Assembly: GCA_035771175.1 (NCBI GenBank)
Contig: CM069593.1
Span: 45,941,554-46,005,553, forward strand
Source: Paratinospora sagittata
Taxonomy: Eukaryota; Streptophyta; Magnoliopsida; Ranunculales; Menispermaceae
DNA: 64,000 bases
Reading direction: 5' to 3'
Part shown: positions 23,729 to 35,200 of the stretch, one piece after another
Layout of the letters: the number at the start of each line of letters is the position of its first letter
How positions within the stretch are numbered: the stretch's first letter is position 1
The notes under the pieces: generated by a model
Database searches by the model: none
What the model was told of the DNA's origin: nothing
The model's input: only the letters and a program-made list of their open reading frames with translations
Position numbers and translations under genes: made by a program

Positions 23729-24133
23729 ATTGAAATCAACATTAAAAAAAAAATGAAAGGGAAAAAATATATACAAGGAAAGAAAGAAAGAAAGAATTGT
23801 GGCAATTTGACTGTATAATTTCTAACGAATTCATTTCGAGTTAGCAGTTGGGGTGGGTCAATTTGTGTAGGTGGGTTAGCAGCAGATCATTTGTTGCAGG
23901 TTCTTCTTTCTTTAGTCTTTCAGACTCATCACCACTAAAAACAAATAAACAACAAAAGCAAACGCAGAAACCCCTCAGAGAACGTGAGGATATTCATGAC
24001 ACAGTAAGTAAATACACACAATAATTGCAGAGAGGAGGGAATATATTCTATTCTATTCTATTAGCTTCTGTGGAAAAAGAAAAAGAACTTTGAAACACAT
24101 CACCAGCAACAACACCCACTAGCTTCGTTGACG
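23729..24133. other. Intergenic gap between convergent stops
   Basis: The HVA22-like gene and the 182-aa gene end tail to tail here, so the 405 bp must hold both 3' UTRs. It contains an (AAAG)n run near 23779-23795 and a TTCTA repeat near 24047-24062. No further gene is seen. Confidence 0.6.
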
Positions 24134-24682
24134 TTACAATTCTTTTCTGTGGCTCGTCGTCCGAACCCTGATCGCTCCCAATAACCAATCAAACGCGCGC
24201 GTAATCGTCGGAATAACTCTCCGAATAATGAAGCCCAAGCAAGCATTGACTGGACTCCTGAAATACTCGTCGGAGAATCTGACCCACATGTGCCTGAAAG
24301 AATGTCGCCCGGACGAACACAGAGAACTCGACATGGGCTGCAAATATGCCCAAGCCGCTTGCTTAACCAAATGGTTTTTTATGGGTATCTCGCAGTTGAA
24401 CTGAGGAGAAGAAGCGGTGGGAGATTGAACTGCTTGTGAAGATGGCAAGAGGTCTCTTAAGGAAGTGTAAGAGAGGGATGATAAGGAGATGAGCTGGAAG
24501 TCGTCGACGTTGGGGAATAAGGAATTAGCGATTTTGGTTCCGTTAGGGATTGGGAAGCTTGAGCTGATGCGTTGTTGCTTTGTGAGGATGTGATCGAGCT
24601 TTGGTGGAAGCACCGTCGGCGAAGCTATTGAGTTTCTTCTTTTGAAAGATGTGGGAGGAGTGGAGGAGCCATTTGAATTCAT
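24134..24682 (-). CDS. Uncharacterised plant protein, 182 aa
   Basis: An intronless frame of 182 codons that I do not recognise as a named family. The first 95 residues are Ser/Pro/Thr-rich and basic (for example FKRRNSIASPT), as in disordered regulatory proteins. The last 75 form a dense, apparently folded block with VKQAAWAYLQPM, SFRHMWVRFSDEYF and ACLGFIIRRVIPTITRAFDW, rich in aromatic and basic residues with an amphipathic helix feel. There is no signal peptide or clear membrane segment. The gene has its own 5' context: a CT-rich leader (24691-24900) and a TATATATATA run near 24930-24940, about 250 bp upstream. Coding-like composition and the promoter context argue that it is real. It is convergent with the HVA22 gene. 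Confidence 0.7.
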   Translation of the reverse strand: MNSNGSSTPPTSFKRRNSIASPTVLPPKLDHILTKQQRISSSFPIPNGTKIANSLFPNVDDFQLISLSSLSYTSLRDLLPSSQAVQSPTASSPQFNCEIPIKNHLVKQAAWAYLQPMSSSLCSSGRHSFRHMWVRFSDEYFRSPVNACLGFIIRRVIPTITRAFDWLLGAIRVRTTSHRKEL

Positions 24683-27600
24683 CTTGGTGATTAAGAGAGA
24701 TGAAGATGTAGAAGAGAGAGGTGATCAAGTAGAGAGAGATGATGATGATTATGAATTATGATTTGGTTTTTCGCTCCATCAAGTTTTTTTTTTTGTTTTC
24801 CCCTCCGTGTTGCCTTTGTTTCTTTCTTCAGCTTCCGCTCTCGCTCCGGGTCTTTCTGTATCTCTGTTATTGCTTTTTGTTCGGTTACGTTCCCCCAATT
24901 ATTAGAGTGTAGCGTCATGGTATTGTTGTATATATATATTTTTTATTTAATTTTGTTTTATCTCCTTCTTTAATTAAATATATAAATCTAGCTACTTTAA
25001 TCATGGAATTTTCTGTAGCCTCTATCTCAAGGACTTACAAAGGTGTGTATGGGCGAACAATTTATAATAAAAAAAACATTAAAGTATGTTATATTGTTAT
25101 TTAAGGCGATGACTTCAAAGCTGACTTAGGTGAGGTTTGGGGCGTTTAGATATAATTTATAGTATGAGGATGTAAAGAGAAAATAAAAATAAAAAGGTAC
25201 CCACTACCCCGCTCCTGAACCTTACTTTTCCCTATAATTAATAAAACAAAAATATAATATAAAAGCAAAAAAAAAATAATTAATAAAACAAAAATCTTCC
25301 ACCACAAAAAATAAAATAAAATACAATAATAGTAACAATTACGGCACCTGATCTTGACAAACCATCGGTCTAGAAATAAACACGTCTACGATACTATCGT
25401 GATCCGGTGATGATATGCCGAGGTGGACCCAGATGTGATCATCAATTAGAGATAAGAGCTTCTATTTTTAATTTAGCAATAAAATATACATGTAAACATA
25501 AAAGCAAATACTATAGAAATATTAGGCTTCCACGTCCGTTTGATAAACATACATGTAAATGCATATCATACAAATGCACTCATTGGATGGACATGGAAAT
25601 TTTAAGCTACCACTACTTCGTGATTTTAAAACAAAAATATAATTTAAAACTAAAAATTTAAAAAGCAACTTTTCATTATTATCTAAAAACATATTGTTTT
25701 TCTAGTAAAATTCACAAACATTATTTTTAAATATTACTAATTAAATTAATTTTTTTTTAAATATAAAAAATTATATCTGAATCACAAACCTGATAAATCA
25801 TTATGTTTATATGTTTTAAAAAAAGAAAAATCTTAATTTACGTTCGTTAGATATATATGTTATACATATATGGGTCATATCTCAAGATGTGTATGTTATT
25901 CTAACATTAAAAAATATAACTATAAATACAACAACATATTTATATTTATTAAATGTCTTTGTTAAAAGGTGTAATTATAACTTTTTTTTACTAACAAGTG
26001 ATTAGCTTAATAAAAGCAAAATAAGTTCTAAAGTCATTCTTATATAAAAATTTCATAATTCAATTATTAAAACCGCCCTTGTTAAAAAAGGTCAATTAAT
26101 CGACTTCTGCATTAAAGGGAGATTAGTCCTATCCGCAAAGGCATAAAACCCAAATTTGTAATTAGAGGAGCATTCTCTGTTTTTATATTCTATTTGCTCC
26201 TATAAATGAGTTTAACAAATGAGAGGTGACACGTGGCAATGATGAGGAGGCCACGCACGTGCATTGGAAAGAGTAAAGAATCTGCGTTGTTTGAAAGAAA
26301 GAAAGAAAAAAAGAGGTGAGGAAGCATGCGTGGGGCTAAGAGGGTGAAGGGAGGGAGGTGGCGTGCCCCATGTGTTGTTTTGGGTGCACCTTTATTGGGT
26401 TTCGTCGGGTTATGAGGGGGCTCTCATCAGTCTCTGCCCCTAAATCACAGGTGAGAATGATTGATTTCATTCATCACTCATTTACTAGGGATTCAAGATT
26501 CAATTAATAGCCAAATAGGCCTGAGACAACAACAATTAACACAGTGCCCAATGCCCATTTTTTCTACTATTTGAACTTGACTATGTATATATATGATCAT
26601 TCAAAGCTCATCTTTCTCTTCGTTTTTTTAATCATATAACCCTTTTTTAGGGTGTTCATGTTTTCTATCAAGTAGAAGGTATTCCTATCTTTCTTTCTTT
26701 CTTTCTTTTTAATTTAATAGGTCGGTAGGAGATTATTAAATAACAATAAAAATAAAATAGATGCATACATACATACATACTATATGTATGCATTTATAAG
26801 TGATGTTTGTTTGGATCAAAATTAGGTGTGTGGGATACGAGGGATAGGGAACTGTCAAGTCAAGCTCTAATGGTCCAACCATTCATAATATAAGTTACTC
26901 CCAAACAAAATTGTCGTGGCCCCCCCTCCAATATTTTGATTGAATCATTTCTTTGCTAACAACCCCCTACCTGACATATATCATCGTCAACCATCAATTT
27001 CAACTGACTTAACAATCCATTATAACATGTGAATCCAAGACATTTTTCTTGGATTCACACACCTGTAACATTAGTAATTGTGTTAACACTTTTATTTTTT
27101 TTTGTCAACATTAGTACTTGTCTTACATCGTTAGTTAATTGCTAAATAGTAATTGATTTCATATAGACAAAGTCATTGTGAGGAGGAGAATCGCTGTTTT
27201 CAATATGTGTCTTCAATTTTATATAGCTATGTGAAATATGTAATTTATCTATGTTTCACTTGGCATCATTAGTAGTAATTGTGTGGTTCCTGTATTGAAA
27301 TATCAATACCTTATTTTATAATACATATTGTTTCAGAAATTGTCCTTTTGCTACTTCATATACTACTGAATCAAACTCTAAAATTACATGATAAAAGAAA
27401 ATATTCAACCAAGTAATTTATAGAAGCTGAAATTACAAAACAACATCGAATACCCTTTCTAGTCTCTCTAGAGAAATAACCTAGTATCTCCATTTTTCTT
27501 TTTTCTTTTAGGTCACGCTATAGGGACTTGAGTGCATACTCATCCGTCATACTCATGTGTCTAAGTTCCTGAGAAAGAACCCAAAGCCACCCAATACATG

Positions 27601-30398
27601 GACTCAAAGATGATGCAAGGTGCTCCCCATGTACAACAATTGAGTACAAAAAAATCTTGGAGACTAACTTTATACGAAATATATGCTTGTAATAATAATT
27701 ATAACAACAACAATAACAATAATAGTAACAAACAATATTTTTTATATTAGTAAGTGATGGGGTTTAAATTTATGGTATGGTATATTACCTACCATGTGTC
27801 TAACTATAGTGTTATAAGTTTAGCCCCCTTGCATAATGTTATTCTTCACTTTAATTTGGCGTAGGAATTGAATGTTTATAACTTCTCTCACAGCATTACA
27901 CAAACAAAAGCGCTTTATTGATTGAGCATAGATTGCATATGTATATTGTTTATCATCTAAGATAATTGTAGAGTTTATAGCTTATCTTCAAAGTTTGTTA
28001 CAAAAATGAACGACAAATGTTTAACACAAGGTAAACTAGAAAGAAATTAATTTTTAAGGGCATCTTTTGAAGGGGATGGGCAAAGGATAAGTACGGAAAG
28101 ATGGTTGAAATGAGTGGAAAAGTGGCTTTAAAAGAATGTCCAAGTACGAAGATAGGCGTATTATCACTTTTTTTCCAAAAAGTGATGGAATCCTTAAAAA
28201 AAAAGCAGCACTACAAAGTAAAACAAAAGATGCTTGAGAAAAATCCTCAATAAATCCCATGTCACATTGTGTCGAGAAACTCTTCAAATATTTTGTACGT
28301 GCCTAAACACTAGACTATTCAACTACTTATTTTTCAAGTGATTAGTTCATTAATAAAAAAACTACATATGAATTATAACCTCGATTCTACTTGTTTAACC
28401 ATTTAATTATTTTAATAAAATGATTAGCCTTCTTCCCGTCATAGCTGGAGTTGATATTATAATAGATTGTGCTCCATATTTGAATTGTATTTTCAAAAAC
28501 ACAGTAAAAACTAAATACATTTACACCATATCAAAATACCCTTTGTGTTGCATGTTGGTGACCCTTTAATGGGACCTTAGGACCAAGGCAAACCTATCTT
28601 AAGGAACACGTGACCACGACAGGCATGGAGGTCGGACACAGAATGTGAATTGACAGGAGTCGCAGACCGGGGTTCGTGGAAAAGGTTTATACGAAAACTA
28701 ATCAACACCCCCACCAATACTCATGTGCGTAGCCCTGATAACAAGAGACGAACAAACATTTATAATTGCCTAATTATTTTTGTTGGTAAAAGGACTGAAC
28801 CCTTCTTACTTGTGAAAAAGATATTAAGAGGCATATCAATCACATCAAACAATTTTTGCTTAAAACCAACCTAACCCAACCAAGTTGGATTTAAAAAAAT
28901 ATAAACCAATACAATCAAATAAGACCTCAAATCCAACCCACCCCAACTTAATGACTTTGAATTAATTTAGGTTAGGTTCATCACGTTGGTCTCCGTCATT
29001 ATGTAGTTTAAACTCTCATCTTTCAAGTTAATTTTTAAGTTAAATATGAATATAGTTAAAAATTTGCCAATGATAGCATTGGCAAGGGCGCAGGACTGTA
29101 GGAATAAGACCAAAAGTCGTAAGTTCAAATCCTACCATCATTGTCTTTTCCATTTGACGAGGGGATTAGCAGAGCTTTGTCCCAAAACCAAAGAGTCCCT
29201 GTACCTCTCAGGAAATACATGGCACACACACTTGTTTCTCAAAAAAAAAAAAAAAAAGTTGTAAATTTATATAATGTTTTTTAAGTTATTTTCTTTTTAT
29301 TGAGTTTGGATCAGTTCAGACTGAACATTTTTTTTTTTTTTCATAAATCTTAACCCGACCCAAAATTGATAGGTTACTAATTCATAACCAAATCCAACCC
29401 AACCAATAGGGTTTGGGTGTCAACTTAATTGAATTGATGGGTAAGATGAACGCCCCTAGACTGATGACAAATTGGGTCATACTAGCTTGGTCGTGATATG
29501 TGGCACTAGGTATCAACATATATTTTATATTAAGGCTCCTGCTAAGCTCCTAATCCTATGGCTTGATTAAAAATTTCAGATAGAAAAATGGAAAAAATCT
29601 GCATCAACTCCCAGAGTCCACAGAGCATGGTGGTCCTGGCATGTATACTAACATTTATCCGTCATCTTTCTCACGGGTAGTTCTCATGCTGCGACTTGTC
29701 CCTTCCCTCAGCCTTTGAAAAGAGAATTCCGAAAATAGCCACAATAACTAATCTTTTATAAAACCTTTTATGGGCCTATTATAGAGAGTAACGATTGGTC
29801 AAGGTTTAGTTGGCCGGCCCATTCATAGATTGGTTTATAAATAAAAACCTATTCTCATTGATTCGATTTTCTTTTAATTTTTTCGGAAATTTAATTAAAT
29901 TTTCATTTGAGATACATCACAACACACAAGACACTGTCACTTTCAAACTGATTCATGTTGAACTAAAAAGGATGACAATGTTCTTGATTCCATTTTTATA
30001 GAATCTCTTATTTCAAATCGATGCTCTACTTTGCAAAAAAATGCTTTGACTCAAATATTTAATCTAGCTTTTAAGACTTTATAAACTTAATGGATTTCAC
30101 AATGCCTACCAGTTACTATATTAGATTCAGCCTGAGCCAGATTGAACCAATTGAAACTAATTATTCAAAAATTCTAAACCAATCAACTTAAACTAAATCA
30201 AAGTTGGTGACATTACCATGCATTACGAGCTACGACCTCTCTTTCATGGGCTTACAAAAGCCCATGATGTCCAGACCCACAAGGGCTCTTGGATTGAATT
30301 TCAGGAAACGTCAGGGGTAGGATAAGATTTTTAGTTTAATTCTTCAGTTCATATCCTCGTAGTTGCAGATTGAAGAAATAGAGAGAGAGAAGACAAAA
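24683..30398. other. Gene-free stretch with repeats
   Basis: No gene is recognised over 5.7 kb. The part near 24683-24940 is the promoter and leader of the 182-aa gene. ACGT-rich boxes occur near 26226-26262 (ACACGTGGCA, CACGTGCA) without an obvious gene next to them. A SINE lies at 29055-29268 inside a CCAACC-rich repeat (about 28860-29460) that looks like the material at 39236-39716. Microsatellite-like (CATA)n and (TTTC)n runs occur near 26763-26780 and 26690-26710. Confidence 0.5.
29055..29268 (+). mobile_element. tRNA-derived SINE
   Basis: The unit (29066-29257) has an A-box-like TAGCATTGGCAAGGGCGC, a B box AAGTTCAAATCC at 29121-29132, and ends in a run of about 17 A. It is flanked by an 11-bp near-duplication, GTTAAAAATTT at 29055-29065 and GTTGTAAATTT at 29258-29268, with two mismatches. 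Length near 190 bp is typical of plant SINEs. Confidence 0.7.
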
Positions 30399-31473
30399 AT
30401 GGCTGCAGCTCTGCTCTTCTCTACTCATTCTTCTAGTTTTTCGAAAAACCCAAATCTTACAAAATTCAATCACGCTTTAACTTTCCAATTTCAACTCCTC
30501 AAACCCAACTCGAGAAGCTTTAGGGTCACGGCTCTTAAAGAAACAACCAAGAAAACTAGCACAGGCACAAGCACCACAGCCAACCGAACTTCTGCAGAAG
30601 AAATCACAAAAAAGTTTGGCCTCGAGGCCGGTCTTTGGAAGGTATATCAACCCTCCAGTTCTACTTTCAATTTCTTTTTTATTTTCTGGTTTTGATTTTA
30701 GCCCTTTGAAAAAAGAATTTACTACCTCAATAGAAGAATGCATGAATTTGACACCTAATACGAGTAACTAAAAAATTTTCTATTCTTAATGTTCTCTCGG
30801 CTTCTTGTTTGTGTTTTAATGCAAATGACCTCTCAATTAGAAGAAAACACCCATCAATTCAGTTTCCCAGAGCAGTAAATTATAAAGTGTTCATAAGAAT
30901 ATTGCAGATTGTGTGTACCTGAGATTTCCTGCCGTAGCTAGGTTTGATGTGTTCATAAGTAGATGAAGACTTCTTTTTTTTCTTTCTTCACTTGCTTATG
31001 CTTCTAAGAATATTCCTGCAGATATTCAGCTCAAAAGAGGGAGAGAAAGAAAAAGATGATGGAAACAGTGAGAAGTCTAAAGGTGATCAAGCAAAGGAGC
31101 TATTGGCGAAATATGGAGGAGCTTACCTGGCCACTTCCATTACTCTCTCCTTGATCTCCTTCTCGCTCTGTTATGTTCTAATCAGTGCAGGCATTGACGT
31201 CCAAGCACTGCTGCTTAAGGTAAAACACCAGCAAATCTGCTTTGTATGAATTGCACCTTCTTTCTTTACAATCCTGAAAATACTAAGAAAAAGGTTTCTG
31301 TGAATTGTCTTCAGGTGGGAATCTCAGCAAATGAAACCGGGGAAAAAGTGGGCACCTTTGCTCTGGCATATGCTGCACATAAAGCTGCATCTCCAATCAG
31401 GTTTCCTCCAACTGTAGCTCTCACCCCAATTGTTGCTAGTTGGATTGGGAAGAAGGGTAAAAAAGAAGAATAA
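30399..31473 (+). CDS. DUF1279 / FAM210B-like chloroplast protein
   Basis: Three exons, 30399-30641, 31022-31219 and 31315-31473, give 199 codons plus TAA. Residues 1 to about 50 are Ser-rich, hydroxylated and basic with few acids, as in a plastid transit peptide. An acidic/basic linker (82-105) precedes the DUF1279 domain: LLAKYGGAYLATSITLSL (about 108-125), a membrane segment through LISFSLCYVLISAG, then VGISANETGEKVGTFALAYA and SPIRFPPTVALTPIVASW. DUF1279 proteins of mitochondria and plastids are small membrane proteins; the biochemical role in plants is not established. The start is the ATG at 30399; a TTG-led extension upstream is not used. It is convergent with the E2F gene, 823 bp between stops. 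Confidence 0.9.
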
Positions 31474-32296
31474 TCTTAGTGGGATACATATGGAACCACT
31501 CTTCACTTGTATACTTGAGGTTTTCTGAATAGAAATTACCTTTGATAATGAACTGAGATTTTCTGCACTTCTGCTGACTGTTGAGTAAATTCACAGGAGC
31601 AATCCATCTGATTAATTGCAAAAACAACATAAACTGTTAGTAATAAAGCAAAAGATAAAACAATAATTTCACCATAAAATCCAGGTCACTCTTTCTTCTA
31701 AAACTCCAAACTGTGTATGATCTTTCCTAATAAATATAGTTATCACGCATTTGTTTCAACTAACCAACAGATCCCTCCAGCCAATTTTTGCAGCATATAT
31801 GAAGGAATGACTGTTACAGGCCAGAATCAAAGTGCATAATATTTCTGGGAAATGTAGATTAACTACAAATTCAAGCCAAGAAAGGATCAAACTGCCAGAA
31901 CCTGTCAATACAACAAATTCAATTACTCTTTAAACCAGCCAACTTTTTTACTTTCAATAACCAACCCCTAAGTGATTCTCAAATTTAATCAAGTACAACA
32001 TTGCAAGTAATATACATGGACTGACTTGAACTGCGAAGATCTCTATCTTATTCATTTCTTGAGTCGCAGGATCAATACATTACTCAACTGTACAATATTG
32101 CAGCTATCTTTCTTTCTCATCCCCTAGCCTCTCCAGCCAATTTCTCCGATGACATTTAGTTGGTGTTTTCTTGGTTCTCATTTGATTCCGGAACTCTTAC
32201 CATCTGATCACACTGACGTGCAAGGAAACAGATGGACTTGAGAGGTTCCAATCAAGTATAAGTCTGAGATTCTTCGTCTAGCTCTGCAAATCCTAT
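31474..32296. other. Intergenic gap between convergent genes
   Basis: 3' UTRs of the DUF1279 gene (+) and the E2F gene (-) must lie here. Nothing else is recognised. Confidence 0.6.
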
Positions 32297-35200
32297 TCAT
32301 TTCTGATTTTTGTTAGCAGCAGTAGGCACATCGACGGTGTCAGGTGGTGGTGGTGTGCTAACATCAGTCATCACAAAATCCTCCGTATTAAGTGCATCTG
32401 CACCATCCCATTCCACCCCAGCTAAATTTAAAGTCAAGAAATCCCATATTTATAGCTTACCCAAACCAGGCAAAAAAAAAAAAAAAAGCAAAAATTTAGA
32501 GAACAAGACAGCATTTTTGAAGAGAAGGATACGATCTGTCTTCCACATGTCTGTTATGCTAACTCCAGCATCCGACAGAAGCCAGTAGTCTGCGTCACTC
32601 TGCAAAAACAAAAACAAGATATAACATTGTAGACACAGTTTATATGATATGTCAGTTCTATCTTCTTAGGCCTATAAGTTATCATTATATTGAAAAATGA
32701 AAGGTAAGACTTGAGATCCCATCCCGACCCCTACTTACTCAAGATATTCAATTTTTTATGAAACTAAGCAAGAAAAAAAAATCCCCATTATACAGGCTCT
32801 TTGAAAATCCACCTAACCTTTATAGTCGCTATTATTAGTTCAGTCAACCGTTCTTTATGAAACAGAACACATCAAATGCTTAATTAGAATCAACAAAGAA
32901 AAAAATTGAAGACTGCTGCACTTTGGTCTCCATGCAAGATCACTAGTATCTTGTGGAATCCATGACAACACCTTCAATTAACTTTGAGACTAAGATAAGG
33001 TTTACTTACATCAACATCTGAGGGGACAATTTTCATGATCCCGCTCACAAAGTCCTGCGAAGCATTAAGATCAGAGCACATCCTATTGGTATCTTGTCCT
33101 TGCAATTCGATTTCTTTCCTCCTGCTATCATCTGTCACCATTGCTGCTGCTTGGTGGTTTTCATTTGACCCTGAACTTGATGCGGGTGGGAGGCTTTGAG
33201 GCTCGACACCATTCATCTCCTCAAATTTCTCTTCAAATTGACTGAAAAGCAGTATCATAAAAACAAACATATTTCAGTAAGCAGTATTATCTCAATCACT
33301 ACATCAATTGTATCTATGCATAACGACACAGCCATGTCATAGGTATTGGAGGCCAGATACACAAGACTGCTGGAGTACCTGACAAGGTAAACATCAATAG
33401 GCCCCATGGTGCTTCTGAGAACAATTCGATATCTCCTCTGTGGATAATCAACAGCCTGATAGAGACAAAAAAAAAATCCCTTTTTTGCATCAGAATCACC
33501 AAAACTAAATGTAAATGGCCTGTTTCTTTGCCACATCCATAAATGTACCTCATCGGGATCTGGGACTTCCAGTGTAGTGCCATGTGGAGCTTTGATTGCT
33601 ATTAGAGTTTCATTCTGCTTGAAAGAAGGTATCAAATGTTTGAGACTTTCAAGTACAGATTTGCTAACAAGAAAACAGCGGAGTCAACCCATCCAAAACT
33701 TAAATTAAATAAACAACATGTAAGAGAAAACAACCAACCTCAAAGCAGGGCAGGGCCTTTATGTCTTCTTCAGTCACAAAAAGCCACCTAGAACAGTTGG
33801 AAGAGAAACAGAAGGAAATTAATGACAAATAATTCATCTAAATTGAAAACTGATCGTGCATGCACGAGAGCAGGAAAGATTTTCTACTTTTGATTGTTTT
33901 CATCCTCGCTTAGGTCCCTTAATCTCTCTCTCATTTCCCTGCAAGTAGAAGCATCAGTAAAACCCTAAGATTGCACACCAACAGTATAGACATGAATGAA
34001 CTAATAACCTTATTTGATCATCCAGTCTCTGCTCTTCCAAGGAAAGATTTTCGACTTCTGTCTGTAAAATAATAATCATTAACCTCAAGATTAAATCCCA
34101 TATTTCTTGAAACACCAAAAGCCAACATTAGAGGCTTTACAGCTATACATCCTGATTAATCTATCATGATTGACAAAGAGACAGTATCTGAAAAATATTG
34201 TAAGCTCAAAAATGCAACTCATTGAGTGTTTGAATGTCATGAAGCTACATCTGCCCCTATTACCTGCAACGTGCTGAAATCATCATCATTATCCCCAGGC
34301 CTTGAGACGTCAAGTCCCCTAACCAATCAATCAAGCATCAAATAAATCCTGTGCACTTCACGTGATTAAGATATACCAGAATAAATACACCCTGCCCAGC
34401 CCCAGCCCCACTGAGGTTAAGAAAGAAAGAAACCAAAACAAAGTAACATCTTAAAGACAAGCAAATCTCAAGATTACTTCCAGCGTATTCTGTTCTTGAG
34501 CTTCTTCTCTATAAGCCCAATTCCTTCCAGAACATTTGTTATGTCATAAATGCGCCTTTTTTGTACCTGTATCAGCAGAAATTCTCAATCACTTCAATAC
34601 TGGGACACATAAAATAACATCCAGTTAGTAATGTACTCACCTCTAAAAGGTCAGCAGCTTTATTTAGATCAAGAATACCATCTTCCGCATGTTTAATTAA
34701 ATTGATGAACTTTTTTGTCAAGAGACCTGAAAGAGAGGTAAGTTAGTAGTGTATTAGTGCTTCACATACTTGGCAAATCTTCAAAGTTCTGCAAAACAAA
34801 CAAAATATAAGTGGTACCTAATGTCTATAAATGACAGAATACAAGAGGCAACTACCATTTCATTACCTAGAGAACTGTCATAACGGCAAGTACCAACTGG
34901 AGTTAGAGAATTGCCAGAAGGGGAACCTGCTGCAAATTATAAGAAAAGTATCTTATGAAATCTTCATTTTCCCTTAATATCCAAAATTTTCCTTGTACTT
35001 TAGTGGTGATAGCATTATGTGAGGAATAGTCAATGGGACATGAATAAACAGTTATATGTGCCAAAACTAATCTTGAGAAGCCCTAGTGACAGAGTCGAGG
35101 ACTAGTTGTGTCAATAAAAAGTCAGATGCTCCAAAGCCATGCATAATGATCCAGTCATTGATATAAATCAGAGGAACTACTTACCAGCATTTGGCATGGG

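Noticed and set aside
29081..29132. tRNA gene suggested by a B box
   Set aside because: A tail and flanking near-duplication identify a SINE.
33255..33635. 126-codon minus frame treated as a separate gene
   Set aside because: It joins E2F exons 10 and 11 through an intron that happens to be open; the splice sites give the proper E2F sequence.
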